Assembly: GCF_965283645.1 (NCBI RefSeq)
Contig: NZ_CBDIPG010000001.1
Location: 1,984,001-2,048,000 of the forward strand
Length of the DNA: 64,000 nt
Source: Kordia sp965283645
GTDB taxonomy: Bacteria; Bacteroidota; Bacteroidia; Flavobacteriales; Flavobacteriaceae
Reading direction: 5' to 3'
Both the position numbers and the translations under genes were made by a program. Below the pieces are notes generated by a model. The model saw only the letters and a list, made by a program, of their open reading frames with translations, was not told the origin of the DNA and made no database searches. Shown here piece by piece: positions 8,475 to 17,565 of the stretch (positions are counted from its first letter, which is position 1; each line of letters starts with the position of its first letter).

Positions 8475-10010
8475 TTAGTAATCATCAGGATTTGCAATGA
8501 TTGCTTGTGCTCTATTTTTTAATGCTTCTAGTTTTGTTTTGTCCATTTTATTCAACAAACTCATCATCATATTCATTCGTTGATTATCTTTGAAATGCTC
8601 ACGTTTTTCATCTAAAAAATTCCAATATAACGAATTGAATGGACACGCATCTTCCGTTTCTTTTTTAGATATTTTATACACACAATCTTTGCAATAATTG
8701 CTCATTTTGTTAATGTAACTTCCGCTAGAAACGTATGGTTTTGTTGCGACCAATCCGCCATCAGCAAATTGACTCATGCCGCGTGTGTTGGTAATTTCAA
8801 CCCATTCAATGGCATCAATATAAATTCCTAAATACCATGCGTCAACTTCGTCAGGATGCATTTGTGTCAACAATGCAAAATTTCCTGTAATCATCAATCG
8901 TTGAATGTGATGCGCATACGCGTTTTCTAAACTTTGTGTAATGGCATGTTTCAAACAATTCATTTTCGTGTTTCCTGTCCAGAAAAACTCTGGAAGCGAA
9001 TTTGTATTGTTTAGCTTGTTCAAAGTTCTATAATTTGGCATTTCTTTCCAATACATTCCGCGCATATATTCACGCCAACCTAAAATTTGCCGCACAAAAC
9101 CTTCTACTTGCGAAATATCAATCATTTCTTTGTTTGATCGCCAAAAGGAAACAACCGTTTCAATCACTTCTTTCGGGTGCAACATTTTCGAATTCATTGC
9201 AAATGACAAACGACTGTGAAATAAGAAACGTTCTTCTGTGTGCATTGCATCTTGATAATCACCAAAATGAACCAACAATTCCTCACAAAAATAATCGAGT
9301 AATTGTAAAGAATCTTTACGGTTTGTTGGCCAAGGAAAGTTTGCTACATCAATACTTCCAATCGTTTTAATTTCAGCTTTCTGAATCATTTTGTGAATTT
9401 CAGCAACTGAATTTTTAATATTTTTTTCTGGTGGAATTTCAGGCGAGCCTTTCCACTTTTTACGATTACTTTGATCAAAATTCCACTTTCCTCCTTCTGG
9501 ATTTTTATCTGAAATCATCATTATATCATATTTCTTTCGCATATCACGGTAAAAATATTCCATAACCATTTGTTTTTTTCCTTTGAAAAAAGCAACAAAA
9601 TCAGTTCTAGAAGTCAAAAAATGTTCTGTATCAACAGCTTCCGTTTCTATATCAATTTTCTTGCAGAAATCGTTCAATTGTTCATCCAAACGATATTCAT
9701 CTGGCAATTGATATTCAAACTTTTCAATGTTATGATCTTTAATGAGTTGCTTCAAATTTTCAACCAAATCATGTTGATTTTTTTCATCATCCAATTGATA
9801 ATAAATAACTTGATGATTTTCACTTTTTAGCCAATCAGAAAACGATCGCATACTTTTAAAAAACGCCACAACTTTTTGAATGTGATGTTTTACATAGTTT
9901 GTTTCCTGTTTCATTTCCGCCATAAAATACACAACTTCATCATTGGTTTTTCCGTACCAAGAATGTTCATAATTGAGTTGATCGCCAAGAAGTAATCGTA
10001 CTGTTTTCAT
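8475..10010 (-). CDS. FeS-type bacterial cryptochrome/(6-4) photolyase (FeS-BCP)
   Basis: 511 aa. The N-terminal alpha/beta domain begins RLLLGDQLNYEHSWY, typical of the FeS-BCP/PhrB class and not of classical photolyases. Four cysteines at ~351, 440, 443 and 456 (in MNCLKHA, NYCKDCVY and DACPF) reproduce the spacing of the 4Fe-4S ligands of Agrobacterium PhrB. The C-terminal FAD-binding helical domain includes WREYMRG and RGMSQFADGG. The family repairs (6-4) photoproducts, or acts as a light sensor. The start codon abuts the stop of the upstream cryptochrome gene with no gap, implying translational coupling. Confidence 0.88.
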   Translation of the reverse strand: MKTVRLLLGDQLNYEHSWYGKTNDEVVYFMAEMKQETNYVKHHIQKVVAFFKSMRSFSDWLKSENHQVIYYQLDDEKNQHDLVENLKQLIKDHNIEKFEYQLPDEYRLDEQLNDFCKKIDIETEAVDTEHFLTSRTDFVAFFKGKKQMVMEYFYRDMRKKYDIMMISDKNPEGGKWNFDQSNRKKWKGSPEIPPEKNIKNSVAEIHKMIQKAEIKTIGSIDVANFPWPTNRKDSLQLLDYFCEELLVHFGDYQDAMHTEERFLFHSRLSFAMNSKMLHPKEVIETVVSFWRSNKEMIDISQVEGFVRQILGWREYMRGMYWKEMPNYRTLNKLNNTNSLPEFFWTGNTKMNCLKHAITQSLENAYAHHIQRLMITGNFALLTQMHPDEVDAWYLGIYIDAIEWVEITNTRGMSQFADGGLVATKPYVSSGSYINKMSNYCKDCVYKISKKETEDACPFNSLYWNFLDEKREHFKDNQRMNMMMSLLNKMDKTKLEALKNRAQAIIANPDDY

Positions 10011-11309
10011 CTAAAATAAACTTGTTTGTAACCAAAGATTTTGAAATTTTTTGTTTGTATCATACCGTTCTGCTTGAAGCTTCACGTTAAAGGTTCTGTT
10101 TCGCGGATCGTTTCCAACGCCTGACACATACATCCAATTTCCATAATTGCTATGCACGTCATAATCTAATAAAACCGATTCAAAGTACGCGGCGCCAATA
10201 CGCCAATCAAGTTGCAACGTTCTGGCAAAGTACGAAGCTACGTTTTGGCGACCGCGATTGCTCATCCAACCTGTGCGCTTGAGTTCGAGCATGTTTGCAT
10301 TCACGAAAGGTTCGGCAGTTTCACCATCAATCCATTGTTGAATTAATTTCGGATCACTGTTCCAATCGTACTGCTTGTGCAAAATACCTTCTAACTTGAA
10401 GATATCGTTTCTATACTTAAGGGAAATATATTTAAAAAAGTCGCGCCAAATCAATTCGAAAATCATCCAATACGTAGATTGATTTTTGACAATTTGCGAC
10501 TCATATTTTTGTATTTCATGATAAATCATGCGTGGCGATAAACTTCCATTTGCCAACCAAGCTGAGAATTTTGAACTGTAATCTGTTCCAACCAATCCGT
10601 TGCGCGTTTTTTTGTAATACGATAACTTTTTAGTGTCCCAACTATACTGTTTCAAACGTTCCAAACCTGCTTTTTCGCCACCTTTGAATGGAAAAGCCGA
10701 TCGTGTATCTTTTTCAAAATCTGGTAAACCTAAGTCTTGTAACGTTGGAACTTTCGTGAGTTGCTCAACACGGTTTTTTTTAGGCATTTTAGAAATCGTT
10801 TCCAATTCGCGAATGCTTGCATATTTTTCACATTTTTTACGAAACCCTGTGAAAACCTGTGGAATTTTAGCAATTTCATACGGAATGTCTTCTGGATGGT
10901 ATAAAAACTGATCGTAGGTTTCTATCCAATCTACAGTATTTGAAACTGCATTTTTTACGTTTTCAAAAACGTTTACTTCTTCCGAAGTCCATTCTTTTTG
11001 CAAGTACACAGACGTAATAGTATGAATCTTCACATACTCTGGAATGATCTCTTCTGGATTTCCAATATGTACAAAAAGTGGAATGTTGTATTCACTTAAT
11101 TCTTGCTGTAAAGCATTCACCGTTTCAATTAAAAATTGTGCACGATAGTTTGCAGTTTTAACAAAACCAAACCGATCTTTTTCGTACTGTCGTGGATCAA
11201 AACAATAGATTCCCATTACAAAATCGTTTTCTTTAGCGGCTTTCACCAAAGAAATTTGATCGTGGATACGCAAATCATTTCGAAACCAAACCAATCCAGT
11301 TTTAGTCAT
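10011..11309 (-). CDS. Cryptochrome DASH
   Basis: 432 aa from the ATG at 11309. A photolyase N-domain (LVWFRNDLRIHDQ) is followed by DASH-type signatures: FPFKGGEKAGLERLKQY, WMIFELIWRDFFKYIS and SNRGRQNVASYFART in the FAD domain. DASH proteins bind FAD and MTHF and repair CPDs, mainly in single-stranded DNA, or serve signalling roles. The start is placed at 11309 and not at an upstream frame because the preceding 144 bases encode the DUF2256 protein in another frame. The ATG lies inside that gene's last codons (8-bp overlap). Confidence 0.9.
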   Translation of the reverse strand: MTKTGLVWFRNDLRIHDQISLVKAAKENDFVMGIYCFDPRQYEKDRFGFVKTANYRAQFLIETVNALQQELSEYNIPLFVHIGNPEEIIPEYVKIHTITSVYLQKEWTSEEVNVFENVKNAVSNTVDWIETYDQFLYHPEDIPYEIAKIPQVFTGFRKKCEKYASIRELETISKMPKKNRVEQLTKVPTLQDLGLPDFEKDTRSAFPFKGGEKAGLERLKQYSWDTKKLSYYKKTRNGLVGTDYSSKFSAWLANGSLSPRMIYHEIQKYESQIVKNQSTYWMIFELIWRDFFKYISLKYRNDIFKLEGILHKQYDWNSDPKLIQQWIDGETAEPFVNANMLELKRTGWMSNRGRQNVASYFARTLQLDWRIGAAYFESVLLDYDVHSNYGNWMYVSGVGNDPRNRTFNVKLQAERYDTNKKFQNLWLQTSLF

Positions 11310-11445
11310 ACTTTTTGTTTTTATTTCTACGACAACGTTCACTACAGTATTGAACTTCGTCCCAAACACGTTCCCACTTTTTACGCCAATTGAAAGGTCG
11401 TTGGCACACTTTACAGATTTTAGATGGAAGCTGTGTTTTCTTCAT
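11302..11445 (-). CDS. DUF2256 zinc-ribbon mini-protein
   Basis: A 47-residue ORF read directly from the minus strand. It starts MKKTQLPSKICKVCQR and continues with PFNWRKKWERVWDEV and YCSERCRRN. The C-x2-C...C-x3-C arrangement (CKVC and CSERC) and the WRKKW core identify DUF2256, a small family that I recall being commonly next to cryptochrome/photolyase genes. It is the first gene of the operon. Its TAA overlaps the ATG of the cryptochrome gene by 8 bases. It probably binds zinc; function unknown. Confidence 0.85.
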   Translation of the reverse strand: MKKTQLPSKICKVCQRPFNWRKKWERVWDEVQYCSERCRRNKNKKYD

Positions 11446-11461
11446 AATTAATTTTGTTTAA

Positions 11462-11469
11462 CAAATATA
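11462..11469 (-). promoter_or_regulatory. Possible -7 element of the cryptochrome operon
   Basis: On the minus strand TATATTTG (11469 to 11462) matches TAnnTTTG and lies 16 bases before the DUF2256 ATG. A well-spaced -33 TTG is not evident: the nearest TTTTG leaves only 13 bases of spacing. Confidence 0.35.
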
Positions 11470-11539
11470 CAAAACTATTAAACAAAATAATTTTATGCTA
11501 TTGAAAATTGTATCTTTAACATGCTAATTTGAAATGATT

Positions 11540-11694
11540 ATGAATATTAAATATACGTTTGGCGCGATTGTTTCCGTTCCGTTGTTGCCGTTTTTGTATT
11601 TTTAGGGAAGAAGATTCGGAAAACCATTCCGCAATTACCAGAAGCTACAGGAATGGAAGCAATTATAAAAGTTTCCAATATGGAAACGTTTTAA
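11540..11694 (+). pseudogene. Remnant of an SGNH/GDSL hydrolase N-terminus
   Basis: Frame one (11540-11605) reads MNIKYTFGAIVSVPLLPFLYF and stops. The next frame (from 11602) continues as LGKKIRKTIPQLPEATG... and stops at 11694. Joined, these resemble the signal-anchor and first residues of flavobacterial SGNH/GDSL-family hydrolases, as I remember them. One extra T in the T-run at 11599-11603 would restore the reading frame. Even when repaired, the frame ends after about 50 residues, without the GDS catalytic block. This is a truncated relic and not merely a sequencing error. Confidence 0.6.
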
Positions 11695-11770
11695 TTTTAA
11701 AGGAATTAAAAGTAATAAATCGTAACTTTATGCTACTTTATGATTATAAACTTTTAGAAAGCAATTTAGA

Positions 11771-12274
11771 ATGTCGAACGTAAAAGAAGAAGCCGTTTTT
11801 ATCTCCGAAAAAGCGAAGCAATTGTTTCCAAAAATTGATTTTTCAGATACATTTTCTACTACAAATCAAGAAAATTCTATTGAAGAAATTACCAATCAAA
11901 TTTTTAATACTGCACCAAAATGGGTTGAATTTCTATTTAAGATGAGAAATAGTATTGTAAAATTTTTTGGACTTAAAACTGGAATTCCTGACGATTATTC
12001 GGAAGATTTTAAAGTTGGTGGTTATGTAAAATTCTTCAAAATTTATACGATTACAGACAACGAAGTTATTTTGGGTGCAAATGATAGTCATCTAAATTTT
12101 AGAGCTATTGTACACAATACAAATACACCGATGTATAACATAAAAGTTACTACCTTAGTTGAGTATAATAATGTGAAAGGAAAAATATATATGGCAATTG
12201 TAAAACCGTTTCACCGATTGGTTGTGAAACGCATGGTTGAACAAGCATTTTATCAATCAACAAAAAATAATTAA
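11771..12274 (+). CDS. DUF2867 family protein
   Basis: 167 aa. The C-terminal half contains LNFRAIVHN, TTLVEYNNVKGKIYMAIVKP and FHRLVVKRMVEQAF, the DUF2867 signature. The family is often found fused to or beside NAD-dependent epimerase-like proteins, but here it is a stand-alone domain. It precedes the YciI/sigma pair by 66 bp and may be co-transcribed with it. Biochemical role unknown. Confidence 0.75.
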   Translation: MSNVKEEAVFISEKAKQLFPKIDFSDTFSTTNQENSIEEITNQIFNTAPKWVEFLFKMRNSIVKFFGLKTGIPDDYSEDFKVGGYVKFFKIYTITDNEVILGANDSHLNFRAIVHNTNTPMYNIKVTTLVEYNNVKGKIYMAIVKPFHRLVVKRMVEQAFYQSTKNN

Positions 12275-12340
12275 AATATTTGTCCTCTTTTGTCTTTTGT
12301 AAAACGTCTTAGAGGTATAACAATATAAAAACATACTATT

Positions 12341-12694
12341 ATGAAAGAATTTATGATGATTTTCGTCGGAGCAGATTACGCTGATTTAGGACTTTCGCCA
12401 GAAGAATTACAAAACCGTATGGGAAAGTGGTTTGCTTGGGGAAATAAAATGGAACAAGCTGGAATTTTGCGTGGAGGAAATGCTCTGAATCCGCAAATTC
12501 GTAGAATTGTTGGAGAAAATCGTACCGTAACTGATCTTTCTTCGGCAGAAGTAAAAGAAATTATTGGCGGTTATTATTTAGTAGTTGCCAACGACTTTGA
12601 TGCTGTTGAAAAAATTGCGCAAGATTTTCCAGATTACGATTTAGGCGGAACAGTTGAAATTAGAGAAGTAACTGTTTTTGAAGATCATAAGTAA
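12341..12694 (+). CDS. YciI/DGPF-domain protein
   Basis: 117 aa with the YCII fold: MKEFMMIFVGADY, a WFAWGNKMEQAGILRGGNAL stretch, and IIGGYYLVVANDFDAVEKIAQDFPD leading to VEIREV. DGPF proteins are the genomic partners of the ECF42-type sigma factors. Here the stop overlaps the sigma start (TAATG, one base shared), indicating translational coupling. A regulatory or enzymatic partner role is likely, but the mechanism is not known. Confidence 0.85.
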   Translation: MKEFMMIFVGADYADLGLSPEELQNRMGKWFAWGNKMEQAGILRGGNALNPQIRRIVGENRTVTDLSSAEVKEIIGGYYLVVANDFDAVEKIAQDFPDYDLGGTVEIREVTVFEDHK

Positions 12695-13950
12695 TGGAAT
12701 CAAAACTCATAGACCATTTATTCCGCTATCACAGTGGAAAAATGGTCTCTGTGTTAACTCGAATTTTTGGGCTTGCACATCTTGAAATTATTGAAGATGC
12801 CGTTCAAGATACGTTTATCAAAGCCAGTATATCTTGGCGACAACAACAACCTCAACATCCAGAAGCTTGGCTTACACAAGCCGCAAAAAATAGAGTTTTA
12901 GATATCTTTAGAAAACTCAAAGCTGAAAAAAAACAGCTTCCAAATCTTCAACAAAGTCGCGATTTTATTGCCGTTAATGAACTGTTTTTAGATACCGAAA
13001 TTGAAGACGCTCAATTGCGCATGATTTTTACAGCATGTCATCCAAACTTAGATCCAAGAGACAGAATTTCATTTGCATTAAAAACGGTTTCAGGATTTAG
13101 TATCAAAGAAATTTCTTCCGCATTATTAACCAAAGAAGAAACCGTAAAAAAGCGATTGCTACGCGCTCGAAAAACCATCAAAGAATCACATATAAAGTTT
13201 CATATTCCACAAGGAAACGCATTGCCCGAACGTTTGGAAAGCGTCATGGAAGTCTTGTATTTAATATTTAATGAAGGTTTTCACTCCAATTCCAAAGAAA
13301 ATTTAGTGCGAAAAGAATTGTGCGGAGAAGCCATGCGATTGTGTAAAATGTTGCTTAAAAATACGCACACACGAACTTCCGCAGCATATGCTTTATTTGC
13401 ATTAATGTGTTTTCATTCGGCACGATTGGAAGCAAAAACAAATGCTGAAAATGAACTTCTCGATTTAAAGCATCAAGATCGTAGTTTGTGGCACTTTCCG
13501 TTAATTCAATTGGGAAACACTATGATGACCAAAGCCGTTTCGGACACTGAATATTCGTGTTATCATTATGAAGCCGCAATTGCCGCCGAACATTTGCGTG
13601 CTTCAAATTTTGATGAAACCGATTGGACAAAAATTTTGTATTGGTATCAATGTTTATATGCCATTCAACCAATGCCAATTTACAAAGTAACGATGGCAGT
13701 TGTGTGTTTACAGAACTTAAATTTCGCGCAAGCAAAAAACCATTTAGATCAAGTTGAAGCAAACGATTTGTCGCAACGAAGTTATTTGTATTATGGAACA
13801 CTTTCCGACTATTATTACGCTATAAAAAATCTTGAAAAAGCGATTCTCAATATAGATTTGGCATTAGAAACTGTGATTAATTCGTTAGAAAAAGAGTATT
13901 TGGAGAAGAAGCGAACTGTTTTAATTCAGCGAAAAGAAACCATAAAATAA
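12694..13950 (+). CDS. ECF sigma factor with C-terminal TPR-like extension (ECF42 type)
   Basis: 418 aa, about twice the usual ECF length. Region 2 (residues ~1-75) has IIEDAVQDTFIKASISW. Region 4 (~110-165) has FSIKEISSALLTKEETVKKR. The remaining ~230 residues form the DUF6596/helical-repeat extension (ALPERLESVMEVLYLIFNEG, the family hallmark). No anti-sigma factor is present, consistent with ECF42 members being controlled by their extension. It is coupled to the upstream YciI gene. Target promoters cannot be seen here. Confidence 0.87.
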   Translation: MESKLIDHLFRYHSGKMVSVLTRIFGLAHLEIIEDAVQDTFIKASISWRQQQPQHPEAWLTQAAKNRVLDIFRKLKAEKKQLPNLQQSRDFIAVNELFLDTEIEDAQLRMIFTACHPNLDPRDRISFALKTVSGFSIKEISSALLTKEETVKKRLLRARKTIKESHIKFHIPQGNALPERLESVMEVLYLIFNEGFHSNSKENLVRKELCGEAMRLCKMLLKNTHTRTSAAYALFALMCFHSARLEAKTNAENELLDLKHQDRSLWHFPLIQLGNTMMTKAVSDTEYSCYHYEAAIAAEHLRASNFDETDWTKILYWYQCLYAIQPMPIYKVTMAVVCLQNLNFAQAKNHLDQVEANDLSQRSYLYYGTLSDYYYAIKNLEKAILNIDLALETVINSLEKEYLEKKRTVLIQRKETIK

Positions 13951-14049
13951 AATTAAAGCTTTTTTCCACCTCAAAAATAGACCGTTGTAAAAGTATTTTA
14001 TTTTTATAATATTTCATACTTTAGAAAACTTAATTCTAGCCGTAACAAC

Positions 14050-15303
14050 ATGAAGCTTTATTCCCTTTTTTCAACGTTGAGTATCTTTTTTATAGTTTTC
14101 TTCCTAGTTTCTTGTGAGGAAAAAGCAACGAAAGAAACTCCTAAAACCAATTCAGAAACTTCGACGAAAGATTCAAAAGATGCCACGAAAACTTCCAAAA
14201 ATGATACTACTTACTTTGCTTGGGTAACGAATATTAATATGCGTGATTCGCCAAGTACGAAAGGAACTATTGTAGGAACGTACACAAACAAAGAGCCTTT
14301 AACATTTACTGGAATTAGGTCTGATAATCGAGATATTATTGTACTCCGCGGTGTTGCGTATCAGGAAAATTGGTTAAAAGTGACTACAACAGATAATACT
14401 GAAGGTTGGGTTTTTGGTGGCGCTGTTAAAAAAGAAAATGAGCGTAAAGGAAATGCAATTATCACGAAAGATCGATTTGACTTCACTCATTTTGGGAATT
14501 TTGATTTGACAACTTGGGAAAATATTGGAGTTCGGAATCGAGAAGCTGGCGATGCAGATACTACCACAACTACATATCTGAAAAATGGACAAACTTTAGA
14601 GATTCAACATACTGAAGTTGGCGAATATGGATATTATCATACCTACACACTTAAAAATGATAAAGGGGAAATTCTAAAAGAACGCTTCTTTAATTTTACG
14701 GTTGATATTTATGAGAACGAGCGTAATTTGGAACTTTCAGAAACGGTAAAAGATTATCAAACCAACAAATTATACGAACGCAAGCAAAGAGTAGACAAAC
14801 ATTTTATGCAATTGAATGCAAAACCTGTCATGGTGAATGGAGTTTGGACCACGACTACACTCCTAGAAAATGACAAAACAATTGCGGCACTTAACAAAAA
14901 AATTGCGTTTGCAAAACCACTACAAATTATTAGTGATTTTTCAGCGTTACCGCAAGAAGTAGATATTAATAGCGGTTGTAGTTGTTCATTCAGAACGCAT
15001 CCTAACGACTATAAAACAATCGTTTTATTTTCTAACATTGAGGAAGCTCCAAAAGCCAAAGCTTCTATTAAAGTTGATGGAGAATATATACTTCTCAACA
15101 GTAAAAAAGTAGCGAATCCTGATTATAAGCGTGGAGATTATCATGCACATTATTACAATGATACGTATGATTTAAAAATTGTTGCTTTTAAAGATGGAGA
15201 AGCCAAAACTGAAGCACAATCGTATGCGGGCACGATGAAACTGACATTAAAAGATGGAACAGTACTTTCTAATATAAATATTTTCGGTACTTGCGGCTGT
15301 TAA
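14050..15303 (+). CDS. Lipoprotein with SH3-like domain
   Basis: 417 aa. The signal peptide ends LVSC (lipobox, Cys about residue 22) and is followed by a Lys/Thr/Ser-rich linker (to ~50). A bacterial SH3 domain (about 57-130) carries NINMRDSPSTKGTIVG and NWLKVTTTDNTEGWVFGGAV. The C-terminal half has a CSCSF pair and ends FGTCGC, suggesting disulfides or metal binding. It is the first gene of a four-gene cluster with 18-21 bp gaps. Function unknown; cell-envelope location is expected. Confidence 0.65.
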   Translation: MKLYSLFSTLSIFFIVFFLVSCEEKATKETPKTNSETSTKDSKDATKTSKNDTTYFAWVTNINMRDSPSTKGTIVGTYTNKEPLTFTGIRSDNRDIIVLRGVAYQENWLKVTTTDNTEGWVFGGAVKKENERKGNAIITKDRFDFTHFGNFDLTTWENIGVRNREAGDADTTTTTYLKNGQTLEIQHTEVGEYGYYHTYTLKNDKGEILKERFFNFTVDIYENERNLELSETVKDYQTNKLYERKQRVDKHFMQLNAKPVMVNGVWTTTTLLENDKTIAALNKKIAFAKPLQIISDFSALPQEVDINSGCSCSFRTHPNDYKTIVLFSNIEEAPKAKASIKVDGEYILLNSKKVANPDYKRGDYHAHYYNDTYDLKIVAFKDGEAKTEAQSYAGTMKLTLKDGTVLSNINIFGTCGC

Positions 15304-15324
15304 TTTCAATCAAAAAAAAATACT

Positions 15325-15960
15325 ATGAATTTCTTCAAAAAACTATTCTCTTCAAAAAAACAAACGGAAAAGCAAGTGCCAAAACATCCTCAAGAAGCGT
15401 CAAAAACAGTCTCAAAAAATAACGATCAGACCAAAAAAGGAGAAGTCAAAGAAATTTTCACAACAGAATATTTTGACAAAAGGTATACAGAAGATCGTAT
15501 TGACGAGTTCATTTTAGACGGTTGTTTAAAAATCATAAAAGGGTTTTATATTGATACTAACATTGAGCAAAAAATAGAAAATCCTTTAAACCATCCAATC
15601 AACTTAGATCAAGTTATAGAAGATGGTATGGGATTTCATATGTATTGCAAAGCCTTTAATTTAGCAGATAAAGAAACGACAATGTATTTAGCATTGGCAT
15701 TTGCAGATTATATGATCAAAACATTTGATTTCAAGTTATATCAAGATAGTGAACCTGAATTCCCATTGCGCGCTATGACGATAAAATATGATAAAAATCA
15801 AACAGTTATGTCATTGTATCCAATTGAATATGCTTTGAAAGTTCTCAACAATCAAGCTACGTTTGAAGACATGCACTCAAAAGTGAAAACCCATCTTGAA
15901 AGTATGCCAGATATGAATGATTTGCTGAATCAATTTATGAACAAGGACAAAGATTCGTAA
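15325..15960 (+). CDS. Hypothetical cytosolic protein
   Basis: 211 aa. A basic amphipathic N-terminus (MNFFKKLFSSKK) could associate with membranes. A Lys/Thr/Gln-rich linker follows, then a mixed alpha/beta C-domain (from ~50) with EYFDKRYTEDRIDEF and TYLALAFADYMIK-like helices. I do not recognise a family. It is 21 bp after the lipoprotein gene and 21 bp before the GNAT gene, so it is almost certainly co-transcribed with them. Confidence 0.55.
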   Translation: MNFFKKLFSSKKQTEKQVPKHPQEASKTVSKNNDQTKKGEVKEIFTTEYFDKRYTEDRIDEFILDGCLKIIKGFYIDTNIEQKIENPLNHPINLDQVIEDGMGFHMYCKAFNLADKETTMYLALAFADYMIKTFDFKLYQDSEPEFPLRAMTIKYDKNQTVMSLYPIEYALKVLNNQATFEDMHSKVKTHLESMPDMNDLLNQFMNKDKDS

Positions 15961-15981
15961 TCATTAATTAATAATTTAGTT

Positions 15982-16842
15982 ATGAATATTGACGAATTAA
16001 AATTTGAAAAGCTCGATTTAAAAGGTGTAAAAACACTCGCTTCTTGGGCAGAAAAAGAAGGTTGGAATACAGGTTCGCATGATGCCGAAGTGTATTATGC
16101 AACCGATTCTGATGGTTTTTATGGCTTTCATTATAATGGAGAACTTATTGCTGGCGGCTCAATTGTTTCATATGATGGGAAATTTGGATTCATGGGATTT
16201 TTCATTGTAAAACCTACATACAGAACACACGGAATTGGTAGAAAATTGTGGTATCACAGACGTGATTTATTGCTTTCGCGATTAGACAAAAACGCAACTA
16301 TTGGACTTGACGGCGTTGTAGACATGCAATCATTTTATCAAAAAGGTGGTTTTGAAATTGCTTTTAGAGACGTGCGTTATGAAAAAAAAGGAACCGATTT
16401 TACAATTGACAAAAATATCTCCGAAATTAAAGAAGATGATTTTGAAAGTATCGCAGCCTACGATCAACAATGTTTTGGATTTCCACGTCCTCAATTTCTA
16501 AAACCGTGGTTGCAACTTCCATTGACAAAAACATTTAAATATGTTGAAAACGATCAATTAAAAGGGTTTGCAATTATCCGAAAAGCTACTAAAGGTTATA
16601 AAGTTTGTCCGCTATTTGCCGATAATCCAGCAATTGCAGAAGCGTTATACAAAGCGTGTTTAAATGCAGTAATTGGCGAATCGTTATTTATAGACATTCC
16701 TATGATAAATGAAGCCGCAAAATCACTCACACAAAAGTACGAGGCAACTTATGTTTTTGAATGCGCACGCATGTATTTAGGAACGCCACCAACAGTTGAC
16801 AGTGCTAAAATTTTCGGAATAACCACTTTTGAACTTGGATAA
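15982..16842 (+). CDS. GNAT N-acetyltransferase, tandem-domain type
   Basis: 286 aa. The first GNAT domain (residues 1-130) has the acetyl-CoA loop in KPTYRTHGIGRKLWYHRR, preceded by the MGFFIV beta-strand. The second, degenerate GNAT-like domain (about 145-280) includes FKYVENDQLKGFAIIRKA. This resembles the YitH/HolE-like double-GNAT proteins. The acceptor is unknown. It is the third gene of a four-gene cluster. Confidence 0.78.
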   Translation: MNIDELKFEKLDLKGVKTLASWAEKEGWNTGSHDAEVYYATDSDGFYGFHYNGELIAGGSIVSYDGKFGFMGFFIVKPTYRTHGIGRKLWYHRRDLLLSRLDKNATIGLDGVVDMQSFYQKGGFEIAFRDVRYEKKGTDFTIDKNISEIKEDDFESIAAYDQQCFGFPRPQFLKPWLQLPLTKTFKYVENDQLKGFAIIRKATKGYKVCPLFADNPAIAEALYKACLNAVIGESLFIDIPMINEAAKSLTQKYEATYVFECARMYLGTPPTVDSAKIFGITTFELG

Positions 16843-16860
16843 ACGTATCTAACAAAACAT

Positions 16861-17520
16861 ATGGAACACACACAAATTGAAGAAGCATACAATGAAACAT
16901 TTTCTGGACTTACCATGTATTACAGAGATTGCAATTTAAACCCAAATTACATTGCTAAATACAACAATTTTCAAATTATACAAGAAAGAGGTTTTACAGA
17001 TGTTTCCTCTTTTGCGGCTGGACTCAATACAAATTTAAGATATGCAATTGCCACTAACAAAGCCGTAAACATGGCGCAAGTAAATCCGGATGTGCAAAAA
17101 TATGGTTTTCACTTAATCGCAGCGCCTTCATGTTACAAAGTGTTGGATATTTATAAAATTGGAGATCAAACACAAATTCTATTGCTTCATTTTGATGAAA
17201 AATTCAAAGCTATTTTTGAAGCATCAACATCTAATATTGAAGAAAAAGTGATTGGAATGGGTCGCGATAGTTTTGATAAAAAAACACAAATGCCTCCAAA
17301 TGCTATTTTAAACGAAATCGAATGGAAACAACGAACTGAATTTCCAATTGGAATGTCCGATACAGGTAATTTTTTCCTAAATTCTACTTCCGTAGATAAA
17401 ACTCAGGCTACAACTACAAAAGCACAAACAACAACGACTACCGAGACTTTGCATACGGATAAAAAAACGAAAAGTAAAATAACAGAAAAGAAGAGTTTTT
17501 GGAAACGATTGTTTGGGTAA
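16861..17520 (+). CDS. Hypothetical protein with basic C-terminal tail
   Basis: 219 aa. A globular N-domain (1-170) is followed by a Thr/Gln-rich low-complexity linker (about 178-200) and a basic amphipathic end (KSFWKRLFG). That end mirrors the N-terminal motif of the 15325 product in the same cluster. No family was recognised. It is the last gene of the cluster and converges on the 17566-19450 operon without an obvious terminator. Confidence 0.55.
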   Translation: MEHTQIEEAYNETFSGLTMYYRDCNLNPNYIAKYNNFQIIQERGFTDVSSFAAGLNTNLRYAIATNKAVNMAQVNPDVQKYGFHLIAAPSCYKVLDIYKIGDQTQILLLHFDEKFKAIFEASTSNIEEKVIGMGRDSFDKKTQMPPNAILNEIEWKQRTEFPIGMSDTGNFFLNSTSVDKTQATTTKAQTTTTTETLHTDKKTKSKITEKKSFWKRLFG

Positions 17521-17565
17521 AACAACTTATTATTTTGAACTTTTCATGTAAAAATCAGAAACAAA

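Noticed and set aside
11559..11783. 74-codon frame overlapping the hydrolase relic
   Set aside because: It is a third frame across the SGNH remnant with no resemblance to a protein. The other two frames carry the real signal.
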